Source: Curtobacterium pusillum | GTDB lineage: Bacteria > Actinomycetota > Actinomycetes > Actinomycetales > Microbacteriaceae | DNA: 64,000 nt | NCBI RefSeq assembly: GCF_013359865.1 | Contig: NZ_JABMCE010000077.1 | Location: 1-64,000, forward strand | Reading direction: 5' to 3' | Part shown: in pieces, positions 1 to 10,126 of the stretch | Numbering within the stretch: position 1 is the first letter of the stretch | Layout: every line of letters starts with the position of its first letter | Position numbers and translations under genes: made by a program | The notes under the pieces: model-generated | Told to the model about the DNA's origin: nothing | What the model saw: the letters and a program-made list of their open reading frames with translations, nothing else | Databases searched by the model: none

Positions 1-53
1 GAACACCGGTGTCTTGCATCTGGGCCGCAGGCCGCCCTGGCAGGGTGGGACGC

Positions 54-809
54 ATGTCCGCAGCCACCGAGACCCCCCGGAAGCGCCGTCGCTGGCCCAG
101 CGTGCTGATCGTCGTCGTGCTCGTCCTCGCCGCGCTCGTGGTCATCGCCGAGTTCGTCCTGCGCGGGGTCGTCGACCGCATCATCGCCCAGCAGGTCGAG
201 CAGTCGCTGCCGGCCGGCGCGACGGGCAAGGTCCAGGCGCACGCGAAGGGCGTCGTCATCCCGCAGCTCATCGGCGGACAGCTCGACGAGGTCGAGATCT
301 CGTCGCGGAAGCTCACGATCGACGGCATCCCGCTCGCGGCCGACGTCACCGCGCGGGACGTGCCGATCGACGGCAAGGGGGACGTCCACGACGTCGACGG
401 CCACGTCACGCTCGCCGCGGGTTCGGTGAAGGAGCTGTCGAAGTACAGCCCGCTGTTCGACCGCCTCAGCCTGGTCGACGGCGGTGTCGAGCTCTCCGGC
501 AAGACCGCGGTGCTCGGCTACGACATCACCTACGCGGCGAAGGGCGACGTCGTCGCGCAGGACGACGGCAAGGGCATCACGATCACGCCGAAGACCGTGC
601 GCATCACGAACTCGGCGCTCGGTCTCAAGGTGGACTCGATCCGGGGGGTCACGAACGTGCCCGTCGAGGTGTGCACGGCGAAGTTCCTGCCGTCGTCGCT
701 CCGGGTGCGCTCGCTCGACATCACGTCCGCCGACGCGTCGGTGCGGGTCACGGCCGACTCGCTGCCGCTCAACGAGCAGGGCCTGCAGACGGTCGGGAAG
801 TGCTCCTGA
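54..809 (+). CDS. DUF2993 (LmeA-like) membrane-anchored protein
   Basis: The 251-residue protein has a basic N-terminus (KRRR near residue 10) and one hydrophobic helix at about 15-38, followed by a soluble domain rich in alternating beta-strand pattern. Length, topology and the IIAQQVEQ...IPQLIGGQLDEVEI region fit the DUF2993 family, whose mycobacterial member LmeA binds phospholipids at the envelope. The domain would face outward, tethered by the N-terminal helix. I chose the ATG at 54 over an in-frame upstream ATG at 9 because the basic-plus-hydrophobic leader begins there and a GGTGGGA stretch precedes it. It ends 59 bases before lysA, which seems to have its own promoter. Family assignment is moderate; biochemical function is not shown by the sequence. 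Confidence 0.72.
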   Translation: MSAATETPRKRRRWPSVLIVVVLVLAALVVIAEFVLRGVVDRIIAQQVEQSLPAGATGKVQAHAKGVVIPQLIGGQLDEVEISSRKLTIDGIPLAADVTARDVPIDGKGDVHDVDGHVTLAAGSVKELSKYSPLFDRLSLVDGGVELSGKTAVLGYDITYAAKGDVVAQDDGKGITITPKTVRITNSALGLKVDSIRGVTNVPVEVCTAKFLPSSLRVRSLDITSADASVRVTADSLPLNEQGLQTVGKCS

Positions 810-854
810 GCGCAGGCTCGCGTCACACGGCCCGGGAGGCGCGGCTCGGCTCGG

Positions 855-860
855 TAGGAT
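855..860 (+). promoter_or_regulatory. -10 element of lysA (leaderless)
   Basis: TAGGAT lies eight bases before the GTG start of lysA with no ribosome-binding site between, the layout of a leaderless transcript. A CGGGAGGCGCGG copy of a dispersed short motif sits just upstream (833-844). No good -35 is visible. Confidence 0.5.
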
Positions 861-868
861 CGGGTCCC

Positions 869-2284
869 GTGAGCGAGAACCCCCTTGCCCCGCAGCGACT
901 GCGGTTCCCGACGGATGCCTCCGCGCTGACCGCACGCATCTGGCCCGCCTCCGCGACGCGGACCGACGACGGTGAACTCGCCGTGGGCGGCCTGACGGCA
1001 TCGGACCTGGCCGCACGGTTCGGCACGCCGCTGTACGTGGTCGACGAGCGCGACGTGCAGTCCCGCGCCGTCCGGGTGCGGAACGCGTTCACCGAGGCGT
1101 TCGAGCGCATCGGCACCCGGGCGCACGTCTACTACGCCGGCAAGGCGTTCCTGACGACGCAGGTCGCGGCGTGGATGGCCGAGGCGGACCTCCGCGTGGA
1201 CGTCTGCACCGGCGGCGAGCTCGCGGTGGCGCTGGCCGGGGGAGTCGACCCGGCACTCCTCGGCTTCCACGGCAACGACAAGTCCGACGCCGAGATCGCC
1301 CGCGCGGTCGAGGTCGGGGTCGGCACGATCGTCCTCGACAGCCACGAGGAGATCCAGCGCGTGTCCCGAGCCGCGGCCGACGCCGGTGTCGTGCAGCGCG
1401 TCCGCATCCGGATCAACAGCGGTGTGCACGCCTCCACGCACGAGTACCTCGCCACCGCGCGTGAGGACCAGAAGTTCGGCATCCCGCTGAGCGAGGCGGT
1501 CACGGCCGCCGAGTCCGTGCGCGCGGAGCCCTCGCTCGCGTTCGTCGGACTGCACTCGCACATCGGCTCGCAGATCTTCGACGAGTCCGGTTTCCGTGAG
1601 GCCGCGCGGCGTCTGATGGACGTGCACGCCACGCTCGTCGCGTCCGGGCCCGTCCCGGAGCTCAACCTCGGTGGGGGCTGGGGCATCGACTACACCGAGG
1701 CCGACTCGGCGTTCGCGCCCGAGGACGTCGCCGACGCGCTCGCGACCATCGTCGCCGAGGCCTGCGCAGAACGGGACATCCCGGTGCCCGAGATCGCGGT
1801 CGAGCCGGGGCGGTACATCGTCGGGCCGGCCGGCATCACCCTCTACCGCGTCGGGACCATCAAGCCCGTGACGCTCGAGGCCTCGGCCTCCGAGTCCGCG
1901 ACCCGCACCTACGTGTCCGTCGACGGCGGCATGAGCGACAACGCCCGTCCCGCCCTGTACGGCGCCGACTACACGGCCCGGCTCGCCCGGACGTCCGACG
2001 CGCCCGCGGTCCTCAGCCGGGTCGTCGGCAAGCACTGCGAGAGCGGCGACATCGTCGTGAACGACGAGTACCTGCCCGGCGACGTGCGGCGCGGCGACCT
2101 GCTCGCCGTCGCCGCCACGGGTGCCTACTGCTGGAGCCTCGCGAGCAACTACAACCACGTCGGACGCCCGCCCGTCGTGGCCGTCGCCGACGGCGCAGCC
2201 CGTATCCTCGTGCGTGGCGAGTCGATCGACGACCTCCTCGCCCGCGACACCGGGGTCGTCCCCGAGCCCAGCGCCGGCCGCTGA
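869..2284 (+). CDS. lysA: Diaminopimelate decarboxylase
   Basis: Catalyses PLP-dependent decarboxylation of meso-diaminopimelate to L-lysine, the last step of lysine synthesis, in the cytosol. The 471-residue product is a fold-type III (alanine-racemase-like) decarboxylase: PLP lysine in YYAGKAF (K92), HSHIGSQ near 228, the glycine-rich phosphate loop GGGWGID near 268, EPGR near 312 and the intersubunit Cys in CESGD near 390. The start is the GTG at 869; the frame is open far upstream but that part is compositionally a shadow. It opens the lysA-hom-thrC-thrB run of aspartate-family genes. Confidence 0.96.
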   Translation: MSENPLAPQRLRFPTDASALTARIWPASATRTDDGELAVGGLTASDLAARFGTPLYVVDERDVQSRAVRVRNAFTEAFERIGTRAHVYYAGKAFLTTQVAAWMAEADLRVDVCTGGELAVALAGGVDPALLGFHGNDKSDAEIARAVEVGVGTIVLDSHEEIQRVSRAAADAGVVQRVRIRINSGVHASTHEYLATAREDQKFGIPLSEAVTAAESVRAEPSLAFVGLHSHIGSQIFDESGFREAARRLMDVHATLVASGPVPELNLGGGWGIDYTEADSAFAPEDVADALATIVAEACAERDIPVPEIAVEPGRYIVGPAGITLYRVGTIKPVTLEASASESATRTYVSVDGGMSDNARPALYGADYTARLARTSDAPAVLSRVVGKHCESGDIVVNDEYLPGDVRRGDLLAVAATGAYCWSLASNYNHVGRPPVVAVADGAARILVRGESIDDLLARDTGVVPEPSAGR

Positions 2285-2312
2285 CCCCCGAAGAAACAGG
2301 AATGCCCACCAG

Positions 2313-3620
2313 ATGATCGAATACCGCAACGTCCGCGTCGCGCTGCTCGGAGCCGGCTCGGTCGGTTCCCAGGTCGCGCGGCTGCTCCTCGAACACGGCG
2401 ACGAGCTGGCCTCGCGCGCCGGCGCCGGGCTCGAGCTGGTGGGGATCGCCGTCCGCGACGTCGACGCCCCCCGCGACGTCGACCTGCCGAAGGAGCTCTT
2501 CACGACGGACGCGGAGTCGCTCATCCTCGGCGCGGACATCGTCGTCGAGCTCATCGGCGGCATCGAGCCGGCGCGGACGCTCGTCCTCCAGGCGCTGCAG
2601 TCCGGCGCGGACGTCGTCACGGGCAACAAGGCCCTGCTCGCGACCCACGGCCCGGAACTCTTCGCGGTGGCCGAGCAGGTCGGCGCACAGCTCTACTACG
2701 AGGCCGCCGTCGCCGGTGCGATCCCGATCATCCGCCCGCTGCACGACTCCCTCGCCGGTGACCGCATCGTGCGCATCATGGGCATCGTCAACGGCACCAC
2801 GAACTTCATCCTCGACCTGATGGACCGGCAGGGATCGACGTTCGAGGACGCCCTCGCCACGGCGACCGAGCTCGGCTACGCCGAAGCGGACCCGACCGCC
2901 GACGTCGAGGGCTACGACGCCGCGCAGAAGGCCGCGATCCTGGCCTCCCTGGCGTTCCACACCTCGGTCCCGCTCGCCGCCGTGCACCGCGAGGGCATCA
3001 CCTCGGTGACGATCGAGCAGGTCCGGGCCGCGCGCAAGGCCGGGTACGTGGTGAAGATCCTCGCGACGGCCGAGCGCCTGACCGACGCCGACGGCACCGA
3101 GGGCGTCAGCGCCCGCGTCTACCCGGCGCTCGTGCCCGAGTCGCACCCGCTCGCGAGCGTCCACGGTGCGAAGAACGCCGTGTTCGTCGAGGCCGAGGCC
3201 GCCGGCGACCTCATGTTCTACGGCGCCGGAGCCGGTGGTGTCGAGACCGCGTCCGCCGTCCTCGGCGACCTCGTGTCGGCAGCCCGCCGCCACGTGATCG
3301 GCGGTCCGGGCGTCGCGGAGTCCACGCGGGCCGACCTGCCCGTGTTCCCGATCGGCACCGTCCGCACCCGGTACCAGATCACGCTGCACGTCACGGACGC
3401 CCCCGGGGTGCTGTCCACCGTCGCCGGCGTCCTGGCGAAGCACGGCGTCAGCGTCGAGACCGTCGAGCAGACCGTCGCCACCGACGCCGACGGCACCGCG
3501 ACCCTGGTGATCGGCACACACCTGGCGCGCGAGTTCGACCTCGCGAGCACCGTGGTGGCGCTCCGCAACGAGGACGTCGTCGCGGAGATCACCAGCGTGC
3601 TGCGCGTCGTCGGCGCCTGA
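2313..3620 (+). CDS. hom: Homoserine dehydrogenase
   Basis: Reduces aspartate semialdehyde to homoserine with NAD(P)H, the branch point to threonine and methionine. The 435-residue protein starts with the dinucleotide fold ([12 protein letters not shown]), has the catalytic-domain segments NKALLATHG and NGTTNFIL, and ends with an ACT domain at about 350-435 ([18 protein letters not shown]), the usual site of threonine feedback inhibition in actinobacteria. The ATG at 2313 follows an ACAGGA ribosome-binding site; lysA ends 28 bases upstream, so the two are probably cotranscribed. Confidence 0.97.
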   Translation: MIEYRNVRVALLGAGSVGSQVARLLLEHGDELASRAGAGLELVGIAVRDVDAPRDVDLPKELFTTDAESLILGADIVVELIGGIEPARTLVLQALQSGADVVTGNKALLATHGPELFAVAEQVGAQLYYEAAVAGAIPIIRPLHDSLAGDRIVRIMGIVNGTTNFILDLMDRQGSTFEDALATATELGYAEADPTADVEGYDAAQKAAILASLAFHTSVPLAAVHREGITSVTIEQVRAARKAGYVVKILATAERLTDADGTEGVSARVYPALVPESHPLASVHGAKNAVFVEAEAAGDLMFYGAGAGGVETASAVLGDLVSAARRHVIGGPGVAESTRADLPVFPIGTVRTRYQITLHVTDAPGVLSTVAGVLAKHGVSVETVEQTVATDADGTATLVIGTHLAREFDLASTVVALRNEDVVAEITSVLRVVGA

Positions 3621-3658
3621 CACGACAACTCACGAGAACACCGAACAAGGAGAGCCTC

Positions 3659-4738
3659 ATGGCCCACCAGTGGCAGGGAGTCCTGCGCGAGTACGCCGAC
3701 CGTCTCGACGTCACCGAAGCGACGCCCGTCGTCACGCTCGGTGAGGGCGGGACCCCGCTCATCCCGGCGCGCCGCCTGTCCGAGCGCACCGGCGCCGAGG
3801 TCTACGTCAAGTTCGAGGGCATGAACCCGACCGGTTCGTTCAAGGACCGCGGCATGACGATGGCGATCTCGAAGGCCGTCGAGCACGGCGCGAAGGCCGT
3901 CATCTGCGCCTCCACCGGGAACACGAGTGCGTCCGCCGCGGCGTACGCCACGCACGCCGGCATCACCGCCGCGGTGCTCGTGCCCGAGGGCAAGATCGCG
4001 ATGGGCAAGCTCAGCCAGGCGGTCGCCCACGATGCCCAGCTGCTGCAGGTGCAGGGCAACTTCGACGACTGCCTCGACATCGCGCGGGACCTCGCCGCGA
4101 ACTACCCGGTGCACCTGGTGAACTCCGTGAACAACGACCGCATCGAGGGGCAGAAGACCGCCGCGTTCGAGGTCGTGGACGTCCTCGGCGACGCGCCGGA
4201 CTTCCACTTCCTGCCGGTCGGCAACGCCGGCAACTACACGGCGTACTCCCGCGGTTACCGTGAGGACGTCGCTTCCGGACGCTCGACGAAGCTCCCGCGC
4301 ATGTTCGGCTTCCAGGCGGCTGGTTCCGCCCCGATCGTCCGCGGCGAGGTCGTCACCAACCCGGACACCATCGCGTCGGCGATCCGCATCGGCAACCCGG
4401 CTTCGTGGCAGTTCGCCCTCGAGGCCCGTGACGAGACGGACGGCTACTTCGGCGCGATCACGGACGAGGCGATCCTCGCCGCGCACCGCATCCTCTCCGC
4501 CGAGGTCGGCGTGTTCGTCGAGCCCGCCTCGGCGATCGGTGTCGCCGGCTTGCTCGAGCGCGCCGACGCCGGTGTCGTCCCGAAGGGCGCGAAGGTCGTC
4601 ATCACCGTGACCGGACACGGCCTCAAGGACCCGCAGTGGGCCCTCCGCACGCAGGACGGCGGCGAGGTCGCCCCGACGAGCGTCCCGGTCGACACGAAGT
4701 CGGTCGCCGAGGTGCTCGGACTGGTCGGCGCGGCGTGA
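3659..4738 (+). CDS. thrC: Threonine synthase
   Basis: PLP enzyme converting O-phosphohomoserine to threonine. At 359 residues it is the short class of threonine synthase. The PLP lysine lies in GSFKDRGM (K62), followed by the [11 protein letters not shown] phosphate/substrate loop and the GNAGNYTAY cofactor-binding loop. The ATG at 3659 is preceded by a strong AAGGAG. It lies between hom and thrB, and its stop overlaps a possible GTG start of thrB, so translation may be coupled. Confidence 0.97.
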   Translation: MAHQWQGVLREYADRLDVTEATPVVTLGEGGTPLIPARRLSERTGAEVYVKFEGMNPTGSFKDRGMTMAISKAVEHGAKAVICASTGNTSASAAAYATHAGITAAVLVPEGKIAMGKLSQAVAHDAQLLQVQGNFDDCLDIARDLAANYPVHLVNSVNNDRIEGQKTAAFEVVDVLGDAPDFHFLPVGNAGNYTAYSRGYREDVASGRSTKLPRMFGFQAAGSAPIVRGEVVTNPDTIASAIRIGNPASWQFALEARDETDGYFGAITDEAILAAHRILSAEVGVFVEPASAIGVAGLLERADAGVVPKGAKVVITVTGHGLKDPQWALRTQDGGEVAPTSVPVDTKSVAEVLGLVGAA

Positions 4739-4770
4739 GCGAGGGCCGCTCGTCCGGACCGGGGGAGGGC

Positions 4771-5727
4771 ATGACCGCCCAGATCGCTGTACCGGCCGGA
4801 CGGGCGGTCCGCGTTCGGGTGCCGGCGACGTCGGCGAACCTCGGACCGGGTTTTGACTCGCTCGGGCTCGCGCTGTCCCTCTACGACGAGGTGGTGGTCC
4901 GGGTCCGACCGGAGCCCGGCGCCACCGTCACGGTGACGGGGGTCGGCGCGGGTGAGGTCGCCACGGACGACGACAACCTCGTCGTCCGTGCCGTGCGGCG
5001 CGCGCTCGAACACGCCGGGGTGATGCAGCCCGGACTCGAGCTGCACGCCGTCAACGCGATCCCGCACGGCCGCGGGATGGGGTCCTCGGCGGCGGCGATC
5101 GTCGCCGGGCTCATGGCGGCCCGCGGGCTGCTCGAGGGGATCGTCGACCTCGACGCCTCGACACTCCTGACCCTGGCGACGGAGATGGAGGGGCACCCGG
5201 ACAACGTGGCGCCGGCGCTCTTCGGGGGTCTGACGATCGCGTGGATGACCGCCGAGGGGCCGGCGTACAAGCGTCTCCTCGTGCACCGCGGTGTCTCGCC
5301 GGTGGTCTTCGTGCCGGCCTCGACCCTGTCCACGAAGCTCGCGCGGTCCCTGCAGCCCGCGAGCGTCCCGCACGAGGACGCCGCGTTCAACGTCTCGCGC
5401 TCGGCCCTCCTCGTCGCGGCGCTCATCCAGAGCCCGGAGCTGCTCCTCGCGGCGACCGAGGACCGGCTGCACCAGGCCTACCGTGCCAGCGCCATGCCGG
5501 AGACCGACGCCCTCATCGGCCTGCTGCGGCAGCACGGTCTGGCGGCCGTCGTCTCCGGGGCCGGTCCGAGCCTCCTGGTCCTCGGCAGCGACCCGGCCCA
5601 GCGCCTCACCGCGGCCGACCTCGTGTCGCGACACGGTGAATCCGACTGGCGGGCGCTCATGCTGGCCGTCGACCTGGGTGGTGCTACAGTGGTGCCGCAC
5701 TCGGCGCTCCAAGCCGAACCCGCGTAG
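4771..5727 (+). CDS. thrB: Homoserine kinase
   Basis: Phosphorylates homoserine for ThrC. GHMP kinase fold: N-terminal VRVPATSANLGPGFDSLGLAL, ATP loop PHGRGMGSSAAA near residue 97, and a C-terminal SGAGPSLLVL segment. I prefer the ATG at 4771, which has GGGGGAGG just upstream and gives 318 residues; a GTG at 4735 overlapping the thrC stop would add 12 residues with no ribosome-binding site. The 3' end contains a plausible -10 (TACAGT, 5685-5690) that could serve rho. Confidence 0.95.
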   Translation: MTAQIAVPAGRAVRVRVPATSANLGPGFDSLGLALSLYDEVVVRVRPEPGATVTVTGVGAGEVATDDDNLVVRAVRRALEHAGVMQPGLELHAVNAIPHGRGMGSSAAAIVAGLMAARGLLEGIVDLDASTLLTLATEMEGHPDNVAPALFGGLTIAWMTAEGPAYKRLLVHRGVSPVVFVPASTLSTKLARSLQPASVPHEDAAFNVSRSALLVAALIQSPELLLAATEDRLHQAYRASAMPETDALIGLLRQHGLAAVVSGAGPSLLVLGSDPAQRLTAADLVSRHGESDWRALMLAVDLGGATVVPHSALQAEPA

Positions 5728-5889
5728 GCGGCAGGAACGTTCCTCGCCACGCAGGGTCCGGTGCGCGGGGGCAATCTCTTTCTGATCACCGAATCCCGGT
5801 CCGTCGTCTGAACGGCGGTCGATGCATACCCGTGCATCCGGGACGGTGGAAACTCTCCGCGTTCTGCGGTTCGAAAGGAAACACCGACC
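5685..5889 (+). promoter_or_regulatory. rho promoter and leader with two dyads
   Basis: A TACAGT -10-like element inside the end of thrB (5685-5690) would give a leader of about 190 bases before the TTG start of rho. The leader holds a perfect 12-base palindrome AGGAACGTTCCT (5733-5744) and an inverted repeat GATGCA/TGCATC with a 6-base loop (5821-5838). Rho genes are commonly autoregulated by attenuation in their leader, so these may matter; no further evidence is available. Confidence 0.4.
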
Positions 5890-8094
5890 TTGACGAACGT
5901 CAACGACTCCACTCCCGTGGAGATCCCCACCGACCTGCGCGCCCTCCGGCTCCCGGAACTCCAGCGCATCGCCTCCTCCCTCGGCATCACGGGGCTCTCG
6001 AAGCTCCGCAAGGGCGACCTCATCGCCTCGATCGAGGACAAGCGCCCCGTGACCGACGAGGCCCCGGCCGAGACACCGGCCGCACCCGCCGAGGCCGCCC
6101 CGGCGGAGCAGCCGACGCTGCCCGAGCCGATCGAGGCTCCTGTCGCGCCCGCCGATTCCCCGGCGACCGAGACCCCCGCCGCCGAGGCCCAGGCCGACGT
6201 GCCTGCGTCGTCGCGTGCCCGCCGCTCGCGCCGCGCATCGTCCGGCGGCCCCGTGAGCGCCGCGCCGACCTCGGCCGCCGAGCACACCAACCACGGGCAC
6301 ACCGGCACCGAGGACCTCCTCGCCGGCCTCGACCAGGTCCGCGCCGAGAAGGACGCGCAGGAGGCCGCCCAGGCCGGTGGCCAGCGCCGCGGACGCGGCC
6401 AGCGCGACCAGCAGAACGCCGAGCAGACCTCGCAGGGTCAGGACCAGACCGCACAGCCGGCCCAGGAGGCGCAGGGCGAGTCCGCCCCGGCCGACCAGCA
6501 CGAGCAGTCCAACGGTGGCAACGCGGAAGCCGGCGACCAGAACGACCAGCAGGGCGAGGGCGGTTCGCGTCGTGGCCGTCGCAGCCGTGGCCGCGGTCGT
6601 GGCCGTGGGCAGAACGCCGAGAACGGCGAGCAGGGCGGCGACCAGACCGGTCAGCCGGCGCAGCAGAACGCCGGCCAGCAGAACGGCGGCCGCGACAACG
6701 CGCAGAAGAACGGCCAGCAGGGCGAGCAGAAGAACACCCCGCAGGACGACAAGAACGACAAGCAGCAGAACGGTCAGAAGCAGCAGCAGAACGGCCAGAA
6801 GCAGCAGAACCAGCAGCAGAGCGGCCCGCAGCACGCCGACGAGACCGAGGGCGGCCGCAGCCGTCGTCAGCGCGATCGCAAGCGCGGCCGCGGCGGCCAG
6901 AACGACGAGTTCGAGCCGGAGATCACCGAGGACGACGTCCTCATCCCGATCGCGGGCATCCTCGACGTCCTCGACAACTACGCCTTCGTGCGCACGACCG
7001 GCTACCTCCCGGGCCCGAACGACGTCTACGTCTCCCTCGGCCAGGTGAAGAAGTACCACCTGCGCAAGGGCGACGCGGTCGTCGGCGCGATCAAGCAGCC
7101 GCGCGACAACGAGCAGCAGAGCCGCCAGAAGTACAACGCGCTCGTGAAGGTCGACTCGGTGAACGGGCAGACCGCCGACGAGGCCGCCGCGCGCGTCGAC
7201 TTCCAGGACCTCACGCCGCTGTACCCGAACGAGCGCCTTCGTCTCGAGACCGAGCCGGGCAAGCTCAGCACGCGGATCATCGACCTCGTGTCACCGATCG
7301 GCAAGGGCCAGCGCGGTCTCATCGTCTCCCCGCCGAAGGCCGGCAAGACCGTCGTGCTCCAGGCCATCGCGAACGCGATCGCCAAGAACAACCCCGAGGC
7401 GCACCTCATGGTCGTGCTCGTCGACGAGCGGCCCGAAGAGGTCACCGACATGCAGCGCACGGTGAAGGGCGAGGTCATCGCCTCGACCTTCGACCGTCCC
7501 GCCGAGGACCACACGACCGTCGCCGAGCTGGCCATCGAGCGTGCGAAGCGCCTCGTCGAGCTCGGCCACGACGTGGTCCTGCTCCTCGACTCGATCACCC
7601 GCCTGGGCCGCGCCTACAACCTGTCGACGCCGGCCTCCGGTCGCGTGCTGTCCGGTGGCGTGGACTCGTCGGCGCTGTACCCGCCGAAGCGCTTCTTCGG
7701 CGCGGCGCGCAACATCGAGGACGGCGGCTCGCTGACGATCCTCGCGACGGCGCTCGTCGAGACCGGGTCGAAGATGGACGAGGTGATCTTCGAGGAGTTC
7801 AAGGGCACCGGCAACATGGAGCTCCGCCTCAACCGCCACCTGGCGGACAAGCGGATCTTCCCGGCGGTCGACGTCAACGCCTCCGGCACCCGTCGCGAGG
7901 AGCAGCTGCTCTCCGCCGACGAGGTCAAGATCACCTGGCGCCTCCGTCGGGCCCTCGCGGGCCTCGACCCGCAGCAGGCGCTCGAGATCGTCCTGCGGAA
8001 CCTCAAGGAGACGCAGTCGAACGTCGAGTTCCTGGTCCAGGTGCAGAAGTCGGTCCCCACGACCGGCGGCCACCACAACGGCCACCAGGAGTAA
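5890..8094 (+). CDS. rho: Transcription termination factor Rho
   Basis: Hexameric RNA-dependent ATPase that ends transcription. The 734-residue protein has the N-terminal helix bundle (residues 15-55), a very long low-complexity insert (about 55-345) rich in Gln, Asn, Glu and Arg-Gly as in other actinobacterial Rho proteins, the RNA-binding OB fold (about 350-430) and the ATPase core with Walker A SPPKAGKTVV near 480 and the VLLLDSITRLGRAYN Walker B region. The start is TTG at 5890 after GAAAGGAAA. The insert contains tandem QQNGQK-like units and RGRGRGRG, so it is likely disordered and RNA-binding. prfA follows after three bases. Confidence 0.97.
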   Translation: MTNVNDSTPVEIPTDLRALRLPELQRIASSLGITGLSKLRKGDLIASIEDKRPVTDEAPAETPAAPAEAAPAEQPTLPEPIEAPVAPADSPATETPAAEAQADVPASSRARRSRRASSGGPVSAAPTSAAEHTNHGHTGTEDLLAGLDQVRAEKDAQEAAQAGGQRRGRGQRDQQNAEQTSQGQDQTAQPAQEAQGESAPADQHEQSNGGNAEAGDQNDQQGEGGSRRGRRSRGRGRGRGQNAENGEQGGDQTGQPAQQNAGQQNGGRDNAQKNGQQGEQKNTPQDDKNDKQQNGQKQQQNGQKQQNQQQSGPQHADETEGGRSRRQRDRKRGRGGQNDEFEPEITEDDVLIPIAGILDVLDNYAFVRTTGYLPGPNDVYVSLGQVKKYHLRKGDAVVGAIKQPRDNEQQSRQKYNALVKVDSVNGQTADEAAARVDFQDLTPLYPNERLRLETEPGKLSTRIIDLVSPIGKGQRGLIVSPPKAGKTVVLQAIANAIAKNNPEAHLMVVLVDERPEEVTDMQRTVKGEVIASTFDRPAEDHTTVAELAIERAKRLVELGHDVVLLLDSITRLGRAYNLSTPASGRVLSGGVDSSALYPPKRFFGAARNIEDGGSLTILATALVETGSKMDEVIFEEFKGTGNMELRLNRHLADKRIFPAVDVNASGTRREEQLLSADEVKITWRLRRALAGLDPQQALEIVLRNLKETQSNVEFLVQVQKSVPTTGGHHNGHQE

Positions 8095-8097
8095 CGC

Positions 8098-9180
8098 GTG
8101 TTCGAGTCGGTGGCAGGGCTGCTGGCGGAACACGAGGACCTGACGCAGCAGTTGTCGGACCCCGCGCTCCACGCCGATGCGGCCCGGGCGAAGAAGGTGA
8201 ACCGGCGGTACGCCGAGCTCAACCAGATCAAGTCCGCGTACGAGTCCTGGCAGGCGGCGGGGGACGACCTCGCCGCCGCCCAGGAACTCGCGCGTGAGGA
8301 CGAGGCGTTCGCGGACGAGGTCCCGGCGCTCGAGGAGCAGCTGACGGAGCGCCAGGAGCGTCTCCGCCGGCTGCTCATCCCGCGCGACCCCGACGACGGG
8401 CGCGACGTGATCATGGAGATCAAGGGCGGCGAGGGCGGCGAGGAGTCGGCGCTCTTCGCGGCGGACCTCCTGCGCATGTACTCGCACTACGCCGAGTCCA
8501 AGGGCTGGAAGGTCGAGCTGCTCGAGCGCACCGAGTCCGACCTCGGCGGCTACAAGGACGTCCAGGTCGCGATCAAGTCGAACGCGACCGACCCGTCCCA
8601 GGGCGTCTGGGCGCACCTGAAGTACGAGGGCGGTGTGCACCGCGTGCAGCGCGTGCCGGCGACCGAGTCGCAGGGGCGCATCCACACCTCGACGACCGGT
8701 GTCCTCGTCTTCCCCGAGGTCGACGAGCCCGAAGAGGTCCAGATCAACCAGAACGACCTCAAGATCGACGTGTACCGGTCGTCCGGTCCCGGTGGCCAGT
8801 CGGTCAACACGACGGACTCGGCAGTGCGCATCACGCACCTCCCGACGGGCATCACGGTCGCGATGCAGAACGAGAAGTCGCAGCTGCAGAACCGTGAGGC
8901 CGGCATGCGCGTCCTCCGTGCCCGCATCCTCGCGCGGCAGCAGGAGGAGCTCGACGCGATCGCCTCGGACGCGCGAAAGTCGCAGATCCGCGGGATGGAC
9001 CGTTCCGAGCGCATCCGCACGTACAACTTCCCGGAGAACCGCATCGCGGACCACCGCACCGGGTACAAGGCGTACGACCTCGACCGCGTCATGAACGGTG
9101 CGCTCGAGCCCGTCATCCAGTCCGCCATCAGCGCGGATGAAGAGGCACGGCTGGCCGCCATCGGCGACCAGGACGCGTGA
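8098..9180 (+). CDS. prfA: Peptide chain release factor 1
   Basis: Recognises UAA and UAG stop codons and triggers peptide release. The 360-residue product carries the RF1 anticodon-like tripeptide PAT (P187-T189, in [10 protein letters not shown]) and the catalytic GGQ loop (G232-Q234). Start is GTG at 8098, three bases after rho. Its stop overlaps the GTG of prmC, the methyltransferase that modifies the GGQ glutamine, so substrate and modifier are translationally coupled. Confidence 0.97.
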   Translation: MFESVAGLLAEHEDLTQQLSDPALHADAARAKKVNRRYAELNQIKSAYESWQAAGDDLAAAQELAREDEAFADEVPALEEQLTERQERLRRLLIPRDPDDGRDVIMEIKGGEGGEESALFAADLLRMYSHYAESKGWKVELLERTESDLGGYKDVQVAIKSNATDPSQGVWAHLKYEGGVHRVQRVPATESQGRIHTSTTGVLVFPEVDEPEEVQINQNDLKIDVYRSSGPGGQSVNTTDSAVRITHLPTGITVAMQNEKSQLQNREAGMRVLRARILARQQEELDAIASDARKSQIRGMDRSERIRTYNFPENRIADHRTGYKAYDLDRVMNGALEPVIQSAISADEEARLAAIGDQDA

Positions 9181-10070
9181 GCCTGGAGGCGCGGCTCCTG
9201 TCCGTCAGTGATCCCACGTTCGGCGCGGATCGCCTCCTGCGCGAGGCGACCGCGGCGCTCGGCGCCGCCGGCGTCCCGACGCCGCAGGTCGACGCCGAAC
9301 TCCTGCTCGCCTGGGCGACCGACACGTCGCGCGGCGCGGTGCAGGCCCGGGCGCTCACCGGCGGTGCGATCGAGCCGTCGCACGTCGAGCGCTTCCGGCA
9401 CGCCGTCGCCCGTCGGACCACCCGCGAGCCGCTGCAGCACATCACGGGGGAGGCGTACTTCCGTGCCCTGACCCTGGCGGTCGGACCCGGCGTCTTCGTC
9501 CCGCGGCCGGAGACCGAGGGCGTCGTGCAGTTCGGCATCGACGCACTCCGGGCCACCGCGGTGCCGGCGCCGATCGCCGTCGACCTGGGGTCCGGCAGCG
9601 GTGCGATCGCGATCGCCATGGACACCGAGGTGCCGAACGCCGTCGTGTACGCGGTCGAGCGATCTCCCGAGGCGCTCCCGTGGACCCGGCGGAACGTCGA
9701 GGCCCACGGCGGCACGGTGCGGCTCGTCGAGGGCGACCTGGCGAACGCCCTGCCCGAACTCGACGGCACCGTGTCGGTCGTCGTGTCGAACCCGCCGTAC
9801 GTGCCGGACGACGCGGTGCCGATCGACCCCGAGGTCCGCGACCACGACCCCGCGGTGGCGCTCTACGGCGGACCGGACGGCCTCGACGCCGTGCGTGCCC
9901 TGGCCGAGACCGCGTGGCGGCTGCTCGTTCCCGGGGGAGTCCTCGTGATCGAGCACGCCGAGCCGCAGGGCGCGGGCGTGCGCGAGGTCCTGGCGCGCCG
10001 GGGGTTCCGCACCCCGGAGACGCACGTCGACCTGACGGGCCGCGACCGCACGACCACCGCGACCCGCTGA
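9177..10070 (+). CDS. prmC: Release factor glutamine N5-methyltransferase
   Basis: SAM-dependent methyltransferase that modifies the glutamine of the GGQ motif in release factors. The 297-residue protein shows the N-terminal substrate-recognition helices, [13 protein letters not shown], the SAM loop [13 protein letters not shown] near 140 and the active-site NPPY (N205). The GTG start overlaps the prfA stop (GTGA). The first codons coincide with a copy of the dispersed CCTGGAGGCGCGG motif (9182-9194). Confidence 0.96.
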   Translation: MSLEARLLSVSDPTFGADRLLREATAALGAAGVPTPQVDAELLLAWATDTSRGAVQARALTGGAIEPSHVERFRHAVARRTTREPLQHITGEAYFRALTLAVGPGVFVPRPETEGVVQFGIDALRATAVPAPIAVDLGSGSGAIAIAMDTEVPNAVVYAVERSPEALPWTRRNVEAHGGTVRLVEGDLANALPELDGTVSVVVSNPPYVPDDAVPIDPEVRDHDPAVALYGGPDGLDAVRALAETAWRLLVPGGVLVIEHAEPQGAGVREVLARRGFRTPETHVDLTGRDRTTTATR

Positions 10071-10072
10071 CC

Positions 10073-10091
10073 GGAGGCGACCCGCGCCTCC
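10073..10091. terminator. Hairpin between convergent prmC and HAD gene
   Basis: GGAGGCG-ACCCG-CGCCTCC forms a perfect 7-bp stem with a 5-base loop between two converging genes, consistent with a bidirectional intrinsic-type terminator, though no T-run follows. The arms are built from the GGAGGCGCGG motif found elsewhere in the window. Confidence 0.55.
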
Positions 10092-10126
10092 AGTCCGTCC
10101 CCGCGTCGAGGGGAGGTGGTCTCGGA

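Noticed and set aside
4444..7059. 871-codon minus-strand frame opposite thrB and rho
   Set aside because: The Leu/Val and Arg runs are reverse complements of the rho low-complexity region; no promoter, ribosome-binding site or domain.
5832..8297. 821-codon plus-strand frame overlapping rho
   Set aside because: Arg/Pro/Ala-rich shadow of the rho gene; rho itself is unambiguous in the other frame.
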